Shown here one piece after another: positions 35,525-46,582 of a DNA stretch of 48,642 bases. The stretch comes from Conidiobolus incongruus B7586 (taxonomy: Eukaryota; Entomophthoromycota; Entomophthoromycetes; Entomophthorales; Conidiobolaceae). The notes beneath the pieces were generated by a model. It was not told the origin of the DNA. It searched no databases and worked only from the letters and a program-made list of their open reading frames with translations. Every line of letters begins with the position of its first letter. Positions within the stretch are counted from its first letter, which is position 1. The stretch lies in NCBI GenBank assembly GCA_000697335.1, contig JNEM01015941.1:1-48642 (forward strand), in the 5' to 3' direction. The position numbers were made by a program, and so were the translations under genes.

Positions 35525-37823
35525 ATGTTTTCAACTTTTTTACATGATTTTTTTCAATTTACTCTCAACTATATAACTCATTTTACAACCTTATTTGATA
35601 ATATTAAAATTATTCTAGCCAACCAATTACTATCTTCTAACCGGTATTTTTATCTTTATTATTTATATCTCGATCAAATATCTTTTATATCTTGTTATGA
35701 ACTTCGTTTATTGAAATAATTAATTATCAATAATTAATTAATTTTTTTAATACCATAAAAATCTTTACACATGTTTATCTATTTTTATTTTCATTTTTGA
35801 GTCCTAAAAAATTTTTAATAAAGCTCTTTCAAACAATTCAAGTTTACATAATATTAAAATTGAATAACAACAAAAACTGTTTTAATTTGATCAAAATAAT
35901 TATTTCTTCGAAAATTGAGCATTTTTAATAGCGATCCATTTAGCTAGATGAAGTGTTAATATATAATTGACTTAATCAAACTAATAATGACCACCACATG
36001 TACTATGAATATTTTCATTATTTTTTCTACTATTTTTTATTTCTAATGAAATAATAATTAATTTTTATATTCAATGTCTGAGCAATTTTAAATCAATTAA
36101 TAGGAGTTAAATTAAACAAACTATGTAGATTTTAGTTCTGTTATTTTTAATAAATTTATAGATTATGACATCAAATATCCATATTAAATATTTGATAAAA
36201 AATTGTATATATATATAATTTATATTTGAATAAGATTCAAACCACTTTAAAATAATTAGTAAATTACAAAAGTTTTATAATTTAAAAGGGGGGAATTAGT
36301 ATAACATTTTAATGATCTAATAATTAAAATAATTATTTATATTATACATAATTCATTTTTATTTTGATTAATTAATATATTGATATCAAAATTTATATCA
36401 AATACAAGCGATTATAGAAATGGATCTAAAAATATAAAGTTTTATAGTAAATTAAGTCAAATGAATTTAAATACCAAATCAAGTAGTTGAATAATGTTGA
36501 TTGATTATTAATTTCAAAAGTTGGGGTAGAGGGAGAATATAAAAATTCCAACACTATGGTTTTAATAACTTGTTGAAAACTATTTTTAAAATTGAATTGA
36601 TATTAAAATACATCTCAACAAATTTATACTATTATGTTTTTAATAATAAAACGGATTATATAACTTATTTTCATATTTAAAACATACAGATTTTTTTAAA
36701 TTTATTATAGTCTATAATTTTGTTAATTTGGTTGGACTCAAATGACTTGAATATATTCTTTATAGAAAGATAGCTGATTTCCATTAGAAGTAATAAAGTT
36801 TCTTATATGAAGTAATATGAATGGATATTAAAATCAAAAATATTTTAAATATATGCATCTAATATCATTTAATTTGATTTATTAGATATATTTATTGTTT
36901 ATTCAAATATATTCAGGGGCATATCTAATAATTCAATCAAATATTTATCTAAATTTTGATACTCTCAAAAATTGCATGGATATAGGTTTTAAACTCGATA
37001 AATCTTCATGAATTGCATCATTTTAGCTTAACAAGTAATATATTATAAATATTATATTTATGATATAAATAATATTCATATGATAAACTATTAGCATTTA
37101 TAATAGCATTAAACTCAATAATAATCTTCAATTTATAGTTTAGATTATTTTTATCTAGATTTTTTGCCAATTGTAACTATACCCTAACTTTAAAAAGATT
37201 AATAAACACTTGCATAATTATATCCATAATGTATTACATCGGATGAAGTCGGAATATTGTTATGAATTTAATTAAACATGTTTAAAACTGCATTTTAATT
37301 TATCAGTTGAGATGATTACATGGCGAACCTTTAAATAAAAGAGAGCTTTGGTTAGAGTTAAATGAATTTTAGATTTATTTTTTCCAAGAATTCACTTGGT
37401 GTGAGTATATCAAAAGCTAAGTTGATGGTATGAGCTAGTACTTATAGATGGAAAAAGTCAAAGTCTAGATGCAATATTAAAATAATATTATTTGAGATAT
37501 AAGAATTTTAGTTAAATGCACATATTGTAATACAAAAGATATATTAAAAGTATAAAAACATCGGACCATTGTATAGACCGTAAAATTACTAAAAGTATAT
37601 AACATTTAGATTTTAATAAATATTATGAATTTTATTATTAATGATACAATTTTGATTGACAATGAATGTGTCAATTTGAATTTTAACCCTAACATATATG
37701 TTCCAAACAGTTGATAGAGTTTTAAACATCTTAAAAATAATGCGGTATTTTAGGTGTTAGTATAGTTGCTATTGGCTCTACCAATATGCTCATGATAATA
37801 GCAATTAATGTGCTAATAATTAG
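35525..37823. other. Gene-free AT-rich region
   Basis: About 2.3 kb between the 5' flank of tRNA-Leu and the 3' end of the small RVxF gene. No coding frame, RNA fold or repeat array was found. Confidence 0.5.
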
Positions 37824-38144
37824 TTATATGGCTGTAATCGATTTTCTGACTTTGCGAAGGTTCTTCAGTGTAGAAAGCACTTGACTGGGAAAGTTCCTGG
37901 ACTGACTCCTTCTGGGAGGGGATTTGGCACTGTTTGTATCGAGGTTTAATTCAGTAACCATATCAATAGTAGACTGATGTGTAATTGGCACTCTGTTTGT
38001 GTTTTCAAACAGTCTGAAATTGACATCTTCGTTGAAGCTCACTCGCTTAGTACTGGGTGATTTGGAGTGGCCATTAAGATGGGTGTCATTGTCAGACTCA
38101 TCAACAAAAGATAAATCGAGAGAGGATCGTCGGGTCAGGGTCAT
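37824..38144 (-). CDS. Small basic protein with PP1-docking (RVxF) motif
   Basis: A single-exon frame of 106 residues with coding-like GC content. I chose the ATG at 38144; a longer frame begins at 38231, but a TATA box (38201-38210) lies inside that extension. The protein starts MTLTRRSSLDLSF, has the PP1-docking type motif KRVSF at 33-37 followed by NEDV, and ends in a strongly basic helix (STLKNLRKVRKSITAI). Arg-Arg-Ser sites near residues 5-8 and in RRSQS, and Ser-Pro pairs at 29-30 and in AKSPP, suggest regulation by PKA-like and proline-directed kinases. I do not recognise the family. A protein phosphatase 1 regulator is a plausible guess from the motif alone; RVxF is short and can occur by chance. 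Confidence 0.6.
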   Translation of the reverse strand: MTLTRRSSLDLSFVDESDNDTHLNGHSKSPSTKRVSFNEDVNFRLFENTNRVPITHQSTIDMVTELNLDTNSAKSPPRRSQSRNFPSQVLSTLKNLRKVRKSITAI

Positions 38145-38200
38145 ATTTACTGTAGCAAAAGTAAAGACTAAAGTCTTTGAACTCAGAAGGATAAAGCAAT

Positions 38201-38210
38201 GCTTATATAG
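38201..38210 (-). promoter_or_regulatory. TATA box of the RVxF gene
   Basis: CTATATAAGC on the minus strand, 57-66 nt upstream of the chosen ATG, the same spacing as in the two oxidase genes. A GTGG-rich stretch (GGTGGAGGTAAAGTGGTGGG on the minus strand, about 38224-38243) lies just upstream. Confidence 0.55.
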
Positions 38211-39240
38211 TGATTTGATACCACCCACCACTTTACCTCCACCATTCTAAATAATTCCAACATTATGGATCATTCAAATAGGGGGAATTTCTCAAATTCA
38301 AAATTTTATCATTGTAAACGTGTTCGTTATCCTTAAAGAAAATGCCCTATTTCGCCCAATATGAGCCTATACTTGCCTATTCCATCAGGTCTTGTGAGTA
38401 AATATAGGATCTGTGATCATCAGAGGGAGAATGATTCATACTTTATCGATTCTGATTGGTAACCATGAGGTTGGGAATTGCCTCCATGGTAAATATAGTT
38501 TACCGAATTGATAAGAAAAAAGGATATAGTTTTAAAAATATCATCTCTCAAGAGCTGCGATTGGATGTAAAAGTAAATGATCTGAAAGAAATAACACAAT
38601 AGCTGAATGAACCAAGGAAGAAGAGTGGAACATAGTTTTAAAAATCAATTAGCATTCTAGAATATTTCCACCCAATCTATTTTTACACTCTAAATTCCAG
38701 TCAACTATAATTACATTCGAACCAATGAACTGGTCTCTCACCAGCGTCATGTTGCTAAAAATCCCTTTTATAGTAATAGATGTAAAAATGGGAGATTACG
38801 GTATCCACTCATTCTGAATAGAACATTAAACCTGTCTATCCTTCTATTGTACCTCTACTACTTTTTGATTATTAACCCAGAGCTACATTGATTAAGTGTT
38901 CGTTAAGATTATCCATACACGTTAACACTGTACACAGGTATATAAATTGTTGATTATCCAAATATGCACATTATAGTGTTTACTAAATTCAACCCGACTT
39001 ATCAAGCCTTAATCCTATTGATAGCTTTGCAGTATGTTTTATAGAAGGTATCCTATCTAAATGGATACAGTTTCAATTAATTGGATATCTGAAACTTTAT
39101 TAATAATAGAATATTGATAGCCTGATTTTTAGGTCGGATTCTTCTATTTCTTAGTAATAACTATATACCTGTTCTAGTAGTACATATAGATTATAGTGAG
39201 GAGCATTTGTGAATATTAATGATGCACACGTATTATATTA
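38211..39240 (-). promoter_or_regulatory. Long GC-enriched upstream region of the RVxF gene
   Basis: About 1 kb that is clearly less AT-rich than other intergenic DNA here but has stops in every frame I read. It contains candidate regulator sites: AGGGGG at about 38280 (stress-element-like), TTCTAGAA at 38655-38662 (heat-shock-element-like, with TTTCC following), several ATTGG/CCAAT boxes, and an inverted repeat GTATCC...GGATAC at 39048-39068. It may be a dense control region or a decayed sequence; I cannot decide. Confidence 0.4.
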
Positions 39241-41269
39241 TTCTATGAATGACACCATATCTCGTAAAAATATGAATAATTTATTTTTAATACTAGTATT
39301 ATTGATTAGTTCATATTTTACTTTTAAATAATAATAATTATCTCAGATTTTTGTGATTTTAAAAATCTTAGTAACCATAATATCATATTTTGAAATTCTT
39401 AGCTCTAATAATAAGAGTTTCACTTGTTAATTATTGGAGTTGGATCTACTAATTATCTTTGACTATTTAAAATGTAAATGTATTAATTATAAACCATTAA
39501 TTTGAAGTATTATATCTCATATAATTTGCGTCAAATTGTGTGATTTGGTAGAAATCCCATTTATCTTCAAGAACCAGATATACTGATTGGCTATTATTAA
39601 TATACAATTGATAAATTACAAAACCTTTTAAGAAATTAAAATGATTCGGACCAATGCTCCAAGTTTGTAATTTTAAAATGATTTAAAAAGTTTGCTAAAA
39701 TTGAAACTTTGGTGACTGAAAACAATTTGATTGTTTCCCTAGTTCTGTATAATCAAATAGATATATGTAAATCAATTTTTTAAACGATATTTAATATATT
39801 AAATAAAAAATACAGATAGTGTCTTCATTCTAAATCTGCTATGACTCATTAATAATACTTTTCTTATTAATATATAATGGGTTTATTGTTTAATAATATC
39901 AAAATAGAAATTAATAATGAATTGGATGCATTTAGCATATATTTATTTAAAAGTTTTAGCATTAATGAGGTGTTTAGAGTAGTTGGAATTTGAGATTACG
40001 GTTATAATTGATCTTTTCTCTATATTTATTGAGCCTTTTAAATATATTTTATAATCTTAATATGTTAAAATTGTGTAAATTAGTGATATTATAATACAAC
40101 TATTAGATTGGATGGTAATTTTAAGAAAAAATTCCAAGTCATTGATTTAATCTCTATTGTATTAAATTCCATTACATCACGGATATTTAATATTTATATT
40201 ATTTAATCTGAAAAATTCAAGTATATATATAAGATGAATAATCATAATTTGATTTTTCAAATTATAAATATTCAAAACTTAATTGTGATTTTGATAAAAA
40301 TATTGGTCATGGTTATAAAAAGCAAAGAGTTGAATGATTTGTATATGTTATTAAGCTGATTAGTCTTTAATGGTTTTTGTATTCTATATATTAATAAATT
40401 TTATTATATTTCACTTTCGTTATAATAATATAATCAGCTGTATTAAAAGTGTAGGCATTAGAATATTTGAACAAAGATAGAAAATAGGCGAGTGAAGATA
40501 CGAAAAACTATTTATCGATTGAATAATATATATATATCAGGATAATATATAATATATATTAAAATTTATATTGATAGGAGTGATAGAATATAGTAAATTA
40601 AAAAATTATATGCTTTAAATCAATCAAAAATGAATATAATATCAATTTATATTTTGCAATATCAAATCATTTCGATATACAAATTTTTTAAGTATTTTGA
40701 TAAAAACAAAGTGTATTAATAAAACAATGTTTAATTAATCTTGAAAGAAAAAAAATGATTTGAACTAAGGCAAGGATTGAAATTTAATTTTAATCTTGAT
40801 ATTAATAGTCAAGATAGTCAAAGTGGAGAAATTTTATATATTATAATAATGAATAGAGATAGAATATCTATTATATTTAGTTTTTTTTCTTCATTGTTGA
40901 TATTAACATTACATATCTTTGAATATATTGAATGATCAGAAAGTTGAATATATAGAAATTGGAAGATGTCATAATAAGTAAACCAGTCTTTAACGTTAAA
41001 GTTTTTTAATTCCTCTAGATTATCATATGATCTATTTTATAAATATTAATTTATAATAATGTAAAAAAGTAATTTTATTTTAATGGGTTTATGAATTATT
41101 CATAGTTTTATTGGTATATAAACTTAAAATAATAATGGATAATTTTATTTTCAATTCAAATTAAGAAAAAAAATCCCATAAAATGAATAAATTAACTCGA
41201 TAATAAATAATAATTAATGATTTTAATTAATCAATTGATACTTGTTAAGTTAATTTTACAAATAATTAA
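39241..41269. other. AT-rich spacer upstream of SMC5
   Basis: About 2 kb with no supported gene; the last few hundred bases are the presumed SMC5 promoter. Confidence 0.5.
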
Positions 41270-44200
41270 ATGACAAATTCTAGAGATATTGAAAGCGAAG
41301 ATAATTCTGATAATGTTCAGTTGAAAAAGAGGTTAAAATATGATAATGCTACTAATGGAAGAACTCAAATGAATAATTCTAATCCCCATGCAAAGTAATT
41401 CATTACTAAATATAATTAATATTGTTTGTTAACTTGTTGTAGTCAATTTATGGTTGGTTCAATTAGAAGAATTATTCTTAAAGGGTTCGTTACTTATGAC
41501 TATTGTCAATTCTTTCCAGGTCCTAATTTGAACATGATTATTGGTCCTAATGGTACTGGTAAATCTACCATCGTATGTGGAATAGCTTTAGGTTTAGGGG
41601 GTTCTACAGCAGTTTTGGGAAGAGCTAAAGATGTTTATGACTTTGTCAAGCATGGTTATAAGGAGGCAAAAATTGAAATTACTTTGCAAGACAGAGACGA
41701 TGCTAAAATTACCATTTCGCGAACAATTGACAAAGTTAAAAAATGCTCGATCTGGACAATTAATAATAAGATAACGAATCAAAAACAGGTTTTAAACACT
41801 GTTAGAAACCTTAACATCCAGGTGGATAACTTGTGTCAGTTTCTGCCTCAAGATAAAGTATGCGAATTTGCTCAAATGACTCCCATCGAATTACTTCAAA
41901 GTACTCTTAAAGCATCTGGATCGGTTGAACTTTCCGAAACTCACCAAAAGCTTATTTTATTAAGGAATGATCAAAAAGGGCTTATTAAATCTATTGAAGA
42001 AGATTCAACCCACGTCAAAGCTCTAGAAGCTAGGAATCAAAGTCTGAAGCAAGAAGTTGAAAGGTTTAAAGAGAGAGAACAGTACTTAAGAAGAATTGAG
42101 CTTTATAAACTCAGGATCATTTTGACTAAATATTCGAAAGCCAAATTATTGTATGATCAAGCTAGAATCGATCGCAAAAAAGTTCAAGATAAAGTTGCTA
42201 ATTTGAATAACAAGTTGCTACCATTGACCAAACTCAAAAGGTATTTAATAATATTATTATTTGTCGTTTATTAAGTATTAACATATTATAGTGAACAAGA
42301 AAAATTAATTAAACAGCTCTCGGCTTCCCAAAGTGAAATTGATTTAAAAACTCAGAAGCAAGTCACTCAACTCAACAAATACACTAGTTCAGTAGAAAAA
42401 ATCCAGTCGTCAATTGAAGACGCCAAAAACCAGCTTACCCAGTTTACTAATGATGCTATTGAGAGAAAGAAAAAGATAGTCAAACTAAAGGATGAAATAG
42501 AGGGTTTGGAGCATCGTCTTAATGCAGGCCTTCCAGAACAGATTGATTTCAATGAAATTAGAACTAAATCAGTAGGATTTAATTCTCATTATTTCATTAT
42601 TAAATAGTAACATTAATATAATTTTTTAGAATCAATTGAGAGAACGTCAAATAGAGTTGGAGCATCAGCTTCAAGAATCTAAAACTGAGCAAGGAAAGAT
42701 AGGAAACAATAGCAGGGACCTTAAGGCAAAAATAAGTGATTTACAACATCAGTAAGATTGAAATGATTTATTCTCTCAAGTATAGTATTAATTCATTCCA
42801 TAGATTGCGAGAACTTGATGATGTACAAAAACAAAAGATGCTGATGATGAAAAGTTTTCACTCCCCTTCATATAATGCTCTAGTTTGGTTAAAGAATAAT
42901 CAAGCTGCGTTCCATAAAATATATAATCCCATCTTTTTAGAGGTAATATATCACTTAGTACTATTCGAACTATGTTTAATCTCTTATTCGTTAATGTTTA
43001 GATGAGTCTCACTGATTTGAATTATGCTAATGCTGTTGAATCTTGTATTGGTGCAAATTATCTAAGGGTAATGCTAATTTGATTTTTAATAATTTGAGGC
43101 TAAAATAATAATTTTTAGACTTTTGTATGTTCTACAGAATCTGATTACCATAAATTTACGAGAGAGCTCATTGATATTCAAAAGTTCAAAATTAATGTAT
43201 CTTGTTTTAATCATCGAAAGCTATCGGATTTTCAACCACCTGCACCAGTTGAATTCATTAAGAAACTAGGATTTGATAACTATCTCATCAACTTTATCAG
43301 AGCCCCAGAACCTGTCCTCATCGCGCTATGTCAATTAGCCAACATTCATGCTATTCCAGTTGCCTTAAAAGCAGTTGACAATGAAAGAATTTCTCAGATT
43401 AAATGGCTTCAAGTTTATGTAGCTGAAAATACAAGATATATGATTAAGAGATCCGAGTATGGTACCAAGAGCGCGTCTGTCATTACAATTCATATTCCTC
43501 GTGCCAAATTATTAATTCACGGTGCTAACTCCGAGAAGAAATCCGCTTTAGAAAAGAATATCATGGATATTAGAGATAAGATAACTGAAAATGAAGACAA
43601 GATTAAACGATTAAGCCAAGGCGATCAAAAATTTGAGTCTCAAATTAACGAATTAGGCACTAAACAACGCGAATACGAACAACAAAGACAGAAGTACATT
43701 AAGCTTAAAGAAAGCTATGAAAAAGCTAAAGTTACTTTAGAAAATAAGAAATCAACTCTAAACTCACTCAGTCAAGAATTAGACAGCTCTTCAGAAGATA
43801 AGATTAAAGAGAAGTTGAAACAGCTATGTGATCAATTGGGCAAGACTGTTATTGAAGCTAAGGATTTACCTTCTGCCTATACCGATTTAGTTTTAGAATC
43901 TTGGAAGAAGAGGCTTAAAGTACTTGAAGCGTCCTCAAAGCTCAAAACTCTCGAAAGAGCTGAAGAACAGTTTGATAAAATTCAACAGAAAACCCGCCAG
44001 ATGCTTTCAAAAGCTCAAGAGACATACGATAAAGCTAAAGCTGAGGCAACGGTACTCATGAAAGAAGCAAATCAAGCAATCAATGACGCTGCTGAAGATC
44101 TTAAGCAGGAACTTCAAACCTTCAGAACAGATATTCCGCTACATCAACTAGAAGATGAATTAGTTTCTGAGCAAGCCAAACTTAATCTGACGCTGAGTGC

Positions 44201-44831
44201 TAATGCAGGTGTTATTGAAGCTTATGAAAAACGTGTTGAAGAAATAGAGCAATTGCAAGAAAAGATTGCCTCCAATGAAAGAGAACTAGCGAAAGTCACC
44301 AAAACTATTGAAGCTTTGCATCAGCAATGGGAACCTAAAATTATGCATCTGGTAAAAAGTATCAGCACCAATTTTACAGAAGCGTTTCAAAGTATTGGGT
44401 GTATTGGTGAGGTTCAACTCGATAAAAATGAAGATTATAATCGATGGGGAATCAATATTTTGGTGAAATTCAGAGATCATGAGAAACTTCAACTTCTCAC
44501 AGGTCAAAGACAATCTGGTGGAGAGCGATCAGTATCAACCATTATGTACTTGCTTGCTATCCAAGAACTAGCTGCCTCTCCATTCCGTGTAGTAGACGAA
44601 ATCAATCAGGGTATGGATCCAAAGAACGAGAGAATGGTACATAAGCAGCTGGTCAATGTAGCATGCCGACCCGAAACTGCCCAATATTTCTTGATTACAC
44701 CCAAACTCTTAACTAACTTAGAATACCATCCCAAAATGAAGGTTTTATGTATTTATAACGGGGAATGGCAGCCTACTGACTTCGATACAAAGTCATATCT
44801 CTCGAAACTCATCTCAAAGAATTACAAATAA
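41270..44831 (+). CDS. SMC5: Structural maintenance of chromosomes protein 5
   Basis: Seven exons: 41270-41394, 41443-42240, 42292-42571, 42630-42751, 42804-42942, 43002-43067 and 43119-44831. The six introns are 48-59 nt, all GT-AG; 1080 residues, the normal family length (yeast 1093, human about 1100). After a short polar leader the N-terminal ATPase lobe shows Walker A GPNGTGKST followed by GLGGSTAVLGRAKD, characteristic of SMC5 rather than SMC1-4 or 6. Coiled coil, a hinge (about residues 480-610) and a second coiled coil follow. The C-terminal lobe carries the signature LTGQRQSGGERS and Walker B FRVVDEINQGMD. With SMC6 and the Nse subunits it forms the ATP-driven complex for homologous recombination repair and resolution of DNA junctions in the nucleus. 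No defect seen. Confidence 0.96.
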
Positions 44832-45849
44832 TCCTATTCATTAAATTTTATACTATCATATAATATATTATTTTAGTATATTGTTTATACAATAAAATTT
44901 AATATTAATTAAATATTTCCAATAACTAATAATACTTATTTAATAATAAGCATTTATGTAAATTAGAATATAATAGAATCAATTAAACCAATATCAAGCG
45001 TTTTCAATGATGCCTTGAACAAAATTGAAGTTATGATTTTATCAATATAATATGGTAAGTTTTATTGTGTTGATTAGATATATATTCATTAGAAAATATG
45101 TGTTATAATATATCCCTCAAAGTTTAGGCAGGTCATTATTATTATATAGGTATTTCAGATTTAGCAAAAGTAATTGATTTTAACCAATAAAGTTGAATTT
45201 AAGAATAATTAGTTTTATTTTCATTATTTCGGATTAATATATAATCCAAATGATTAATATTCATAAATTTTAGATTAAAAACCTGATAATTTTTGTATAT
45301 CAATTTTATACAATTCTAATTCTATTAAATTAACTCGGATAATATATTCTTATTAACCTTTTTATATATTAAACAGAAATTGCAAAGCTGTTGAATATAG
45401 CATTTTTTATTATCACCTTTACTGTTGAATTTTATTCTTAACTTTGTTAAATTATTGTTACTTGAAAAAAAAACATATTTTGAAATGATTTTTATGTGAA
45501 AATTAATCAAATATATTTATATGTTATTTTACATATATTAAAAACTAAAGCATATAATAAAATTTAATTTTTAAAATAATTAACAAATTATTATTAATTT
45601 ATATATATTCAAGTTTTATACTAAATAAATTAGAAATATTAATTTTAATTCAATTCCTAATTCTTATTCTTTATAAATAGATAATCCGATATAATTAAAT
45701 TACATCATAATTTATACTATTTTAATAATATAATTAATTTTCATAATTAGCGTAATAAGTTTAATTTTTGATTATTAGAGAAATTTTGAGTATATAAATA
45801 GTTTGAAATGAAAAAAATAAATAAATGAAAATATTATATTTTGCTAATC
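44832..45849. other. AT-rich spacer between SMC5 and the C2 gene
   Basis: About 1 kb, no gene or structured element seen; it must contain the SMC5 3' end and the C2 gene promoter. Confidence 0.5.
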
Positions 45850-46582
45850 ATGACTCCTCAAGACAGATTATTAATTACAGTTGGTAATATATTTAAAGAA
45901 TCATTTAACATTAAATAATAATAATAATAATAATAATTACTATTATATTGAATTAGTAAGCGGAAGAAAATTGTATGATAAAGGAGGCATTTTTGGTAAT
46001 AAATACCTATTCTATAATACTATTTTATGATTTTAATATGTTTAATATTAGGATCAAATGATGCTTTTTGCGTAGTATATGTTGGTGATCATTATAATAC
46101 TACCAGTATTATTGAAGATGCCGGCCATCAGGCTTATTGGGACAATTCATTTGAGTTGTAAGCATTTATTTTGATAAAAATTTATTTTATACTAATATTA
46201 ATCTAATCTAGTGATGCTGTTCCAAATGATGAAATTAGAGTAGAATGCATGCATGGCGATGGAAGTGATGAAGGTGAACTAATTGGTAGAGTTTCTATTC
46301 CAATGGATAATATTATTAAGTATGGTGAAGTTGAGCAGTGGTATCAATTGGGAAAGAAAGGGGATTTTCGAGGCTTAGTCAAGTTGAAGATGAGATATCA
46401 AAAGGTATTGGTTTAAAATGTGAAATGAATGAATATATGATTAATGATTGTAATAGAGCATGGTTCAAACTCATTTAACTCCAGTTGCTGAGCCAAATGT
46501 TGGAGGATTTGTTAACAATCAAGATAACTTTCAAAATTCTACAGGTTATCCTCCCATACCTGGAACTTTTCCTAATTTTTAA
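45850..46582 (+). CDS. Small single C2-domain protein
   Basis: Five exons: 45850-45883, 45957-45995, 46052-46157, 46212-46404 and 46457-46582. Introns are 52-73 nt, all GT-AG; 165 residues. Residues 1-123 form one C2 domain: LLITVVSGRKLYDKGGIFGSNDAFCVVYVG, then AYWDNSFEF, then DEIRVECMHGD and ELIGRVSIPMDNI, ending KLKMRYQK. The strand pattern and the WDNSFEF segment are typical. Only some of the Asp ligands used for calcium are in the usual places (SNDAF; HGDGSDEG), so calcium dependence is uncertain. The tail (124-165) is Pro/Asn-rich, ending YPPIPGTFPNF, like the small fungal C2 proteins of the Inn1/Fic1 and phloem SRC2 type that use proline motifs to recruit partners. Membrane or phospholipid binding is the likely role. 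The first intron carries an AAT microsatellite. Confidence 0.85.
45914..45937. repeat. (AAT)n microsatellite within intron 1 of the C2 gene
   Basis: About eight AAT units inside the 73-nt first intron, the longest coding-region intron in the window. Length polymorphism here would change intron size without affecting the protein. Confidence 0.8.

Noticed and set aside
35441-35719. 92-codon plus-strand frame
   Set aside because: Its first third is the antisense of tRNA-Leu and the rest is low-complexity; a chance frame.
38145-38231. 29-codon extension of the RVxF protein
   Set aside because: It contains the TATA box at 38201-38210, so it is probably upstream of the transcript start.
42736-43005. 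Separate 89-residue plus-strand protein
   Set aside because: It is an SMC5 exon with read-through into flanking introns.
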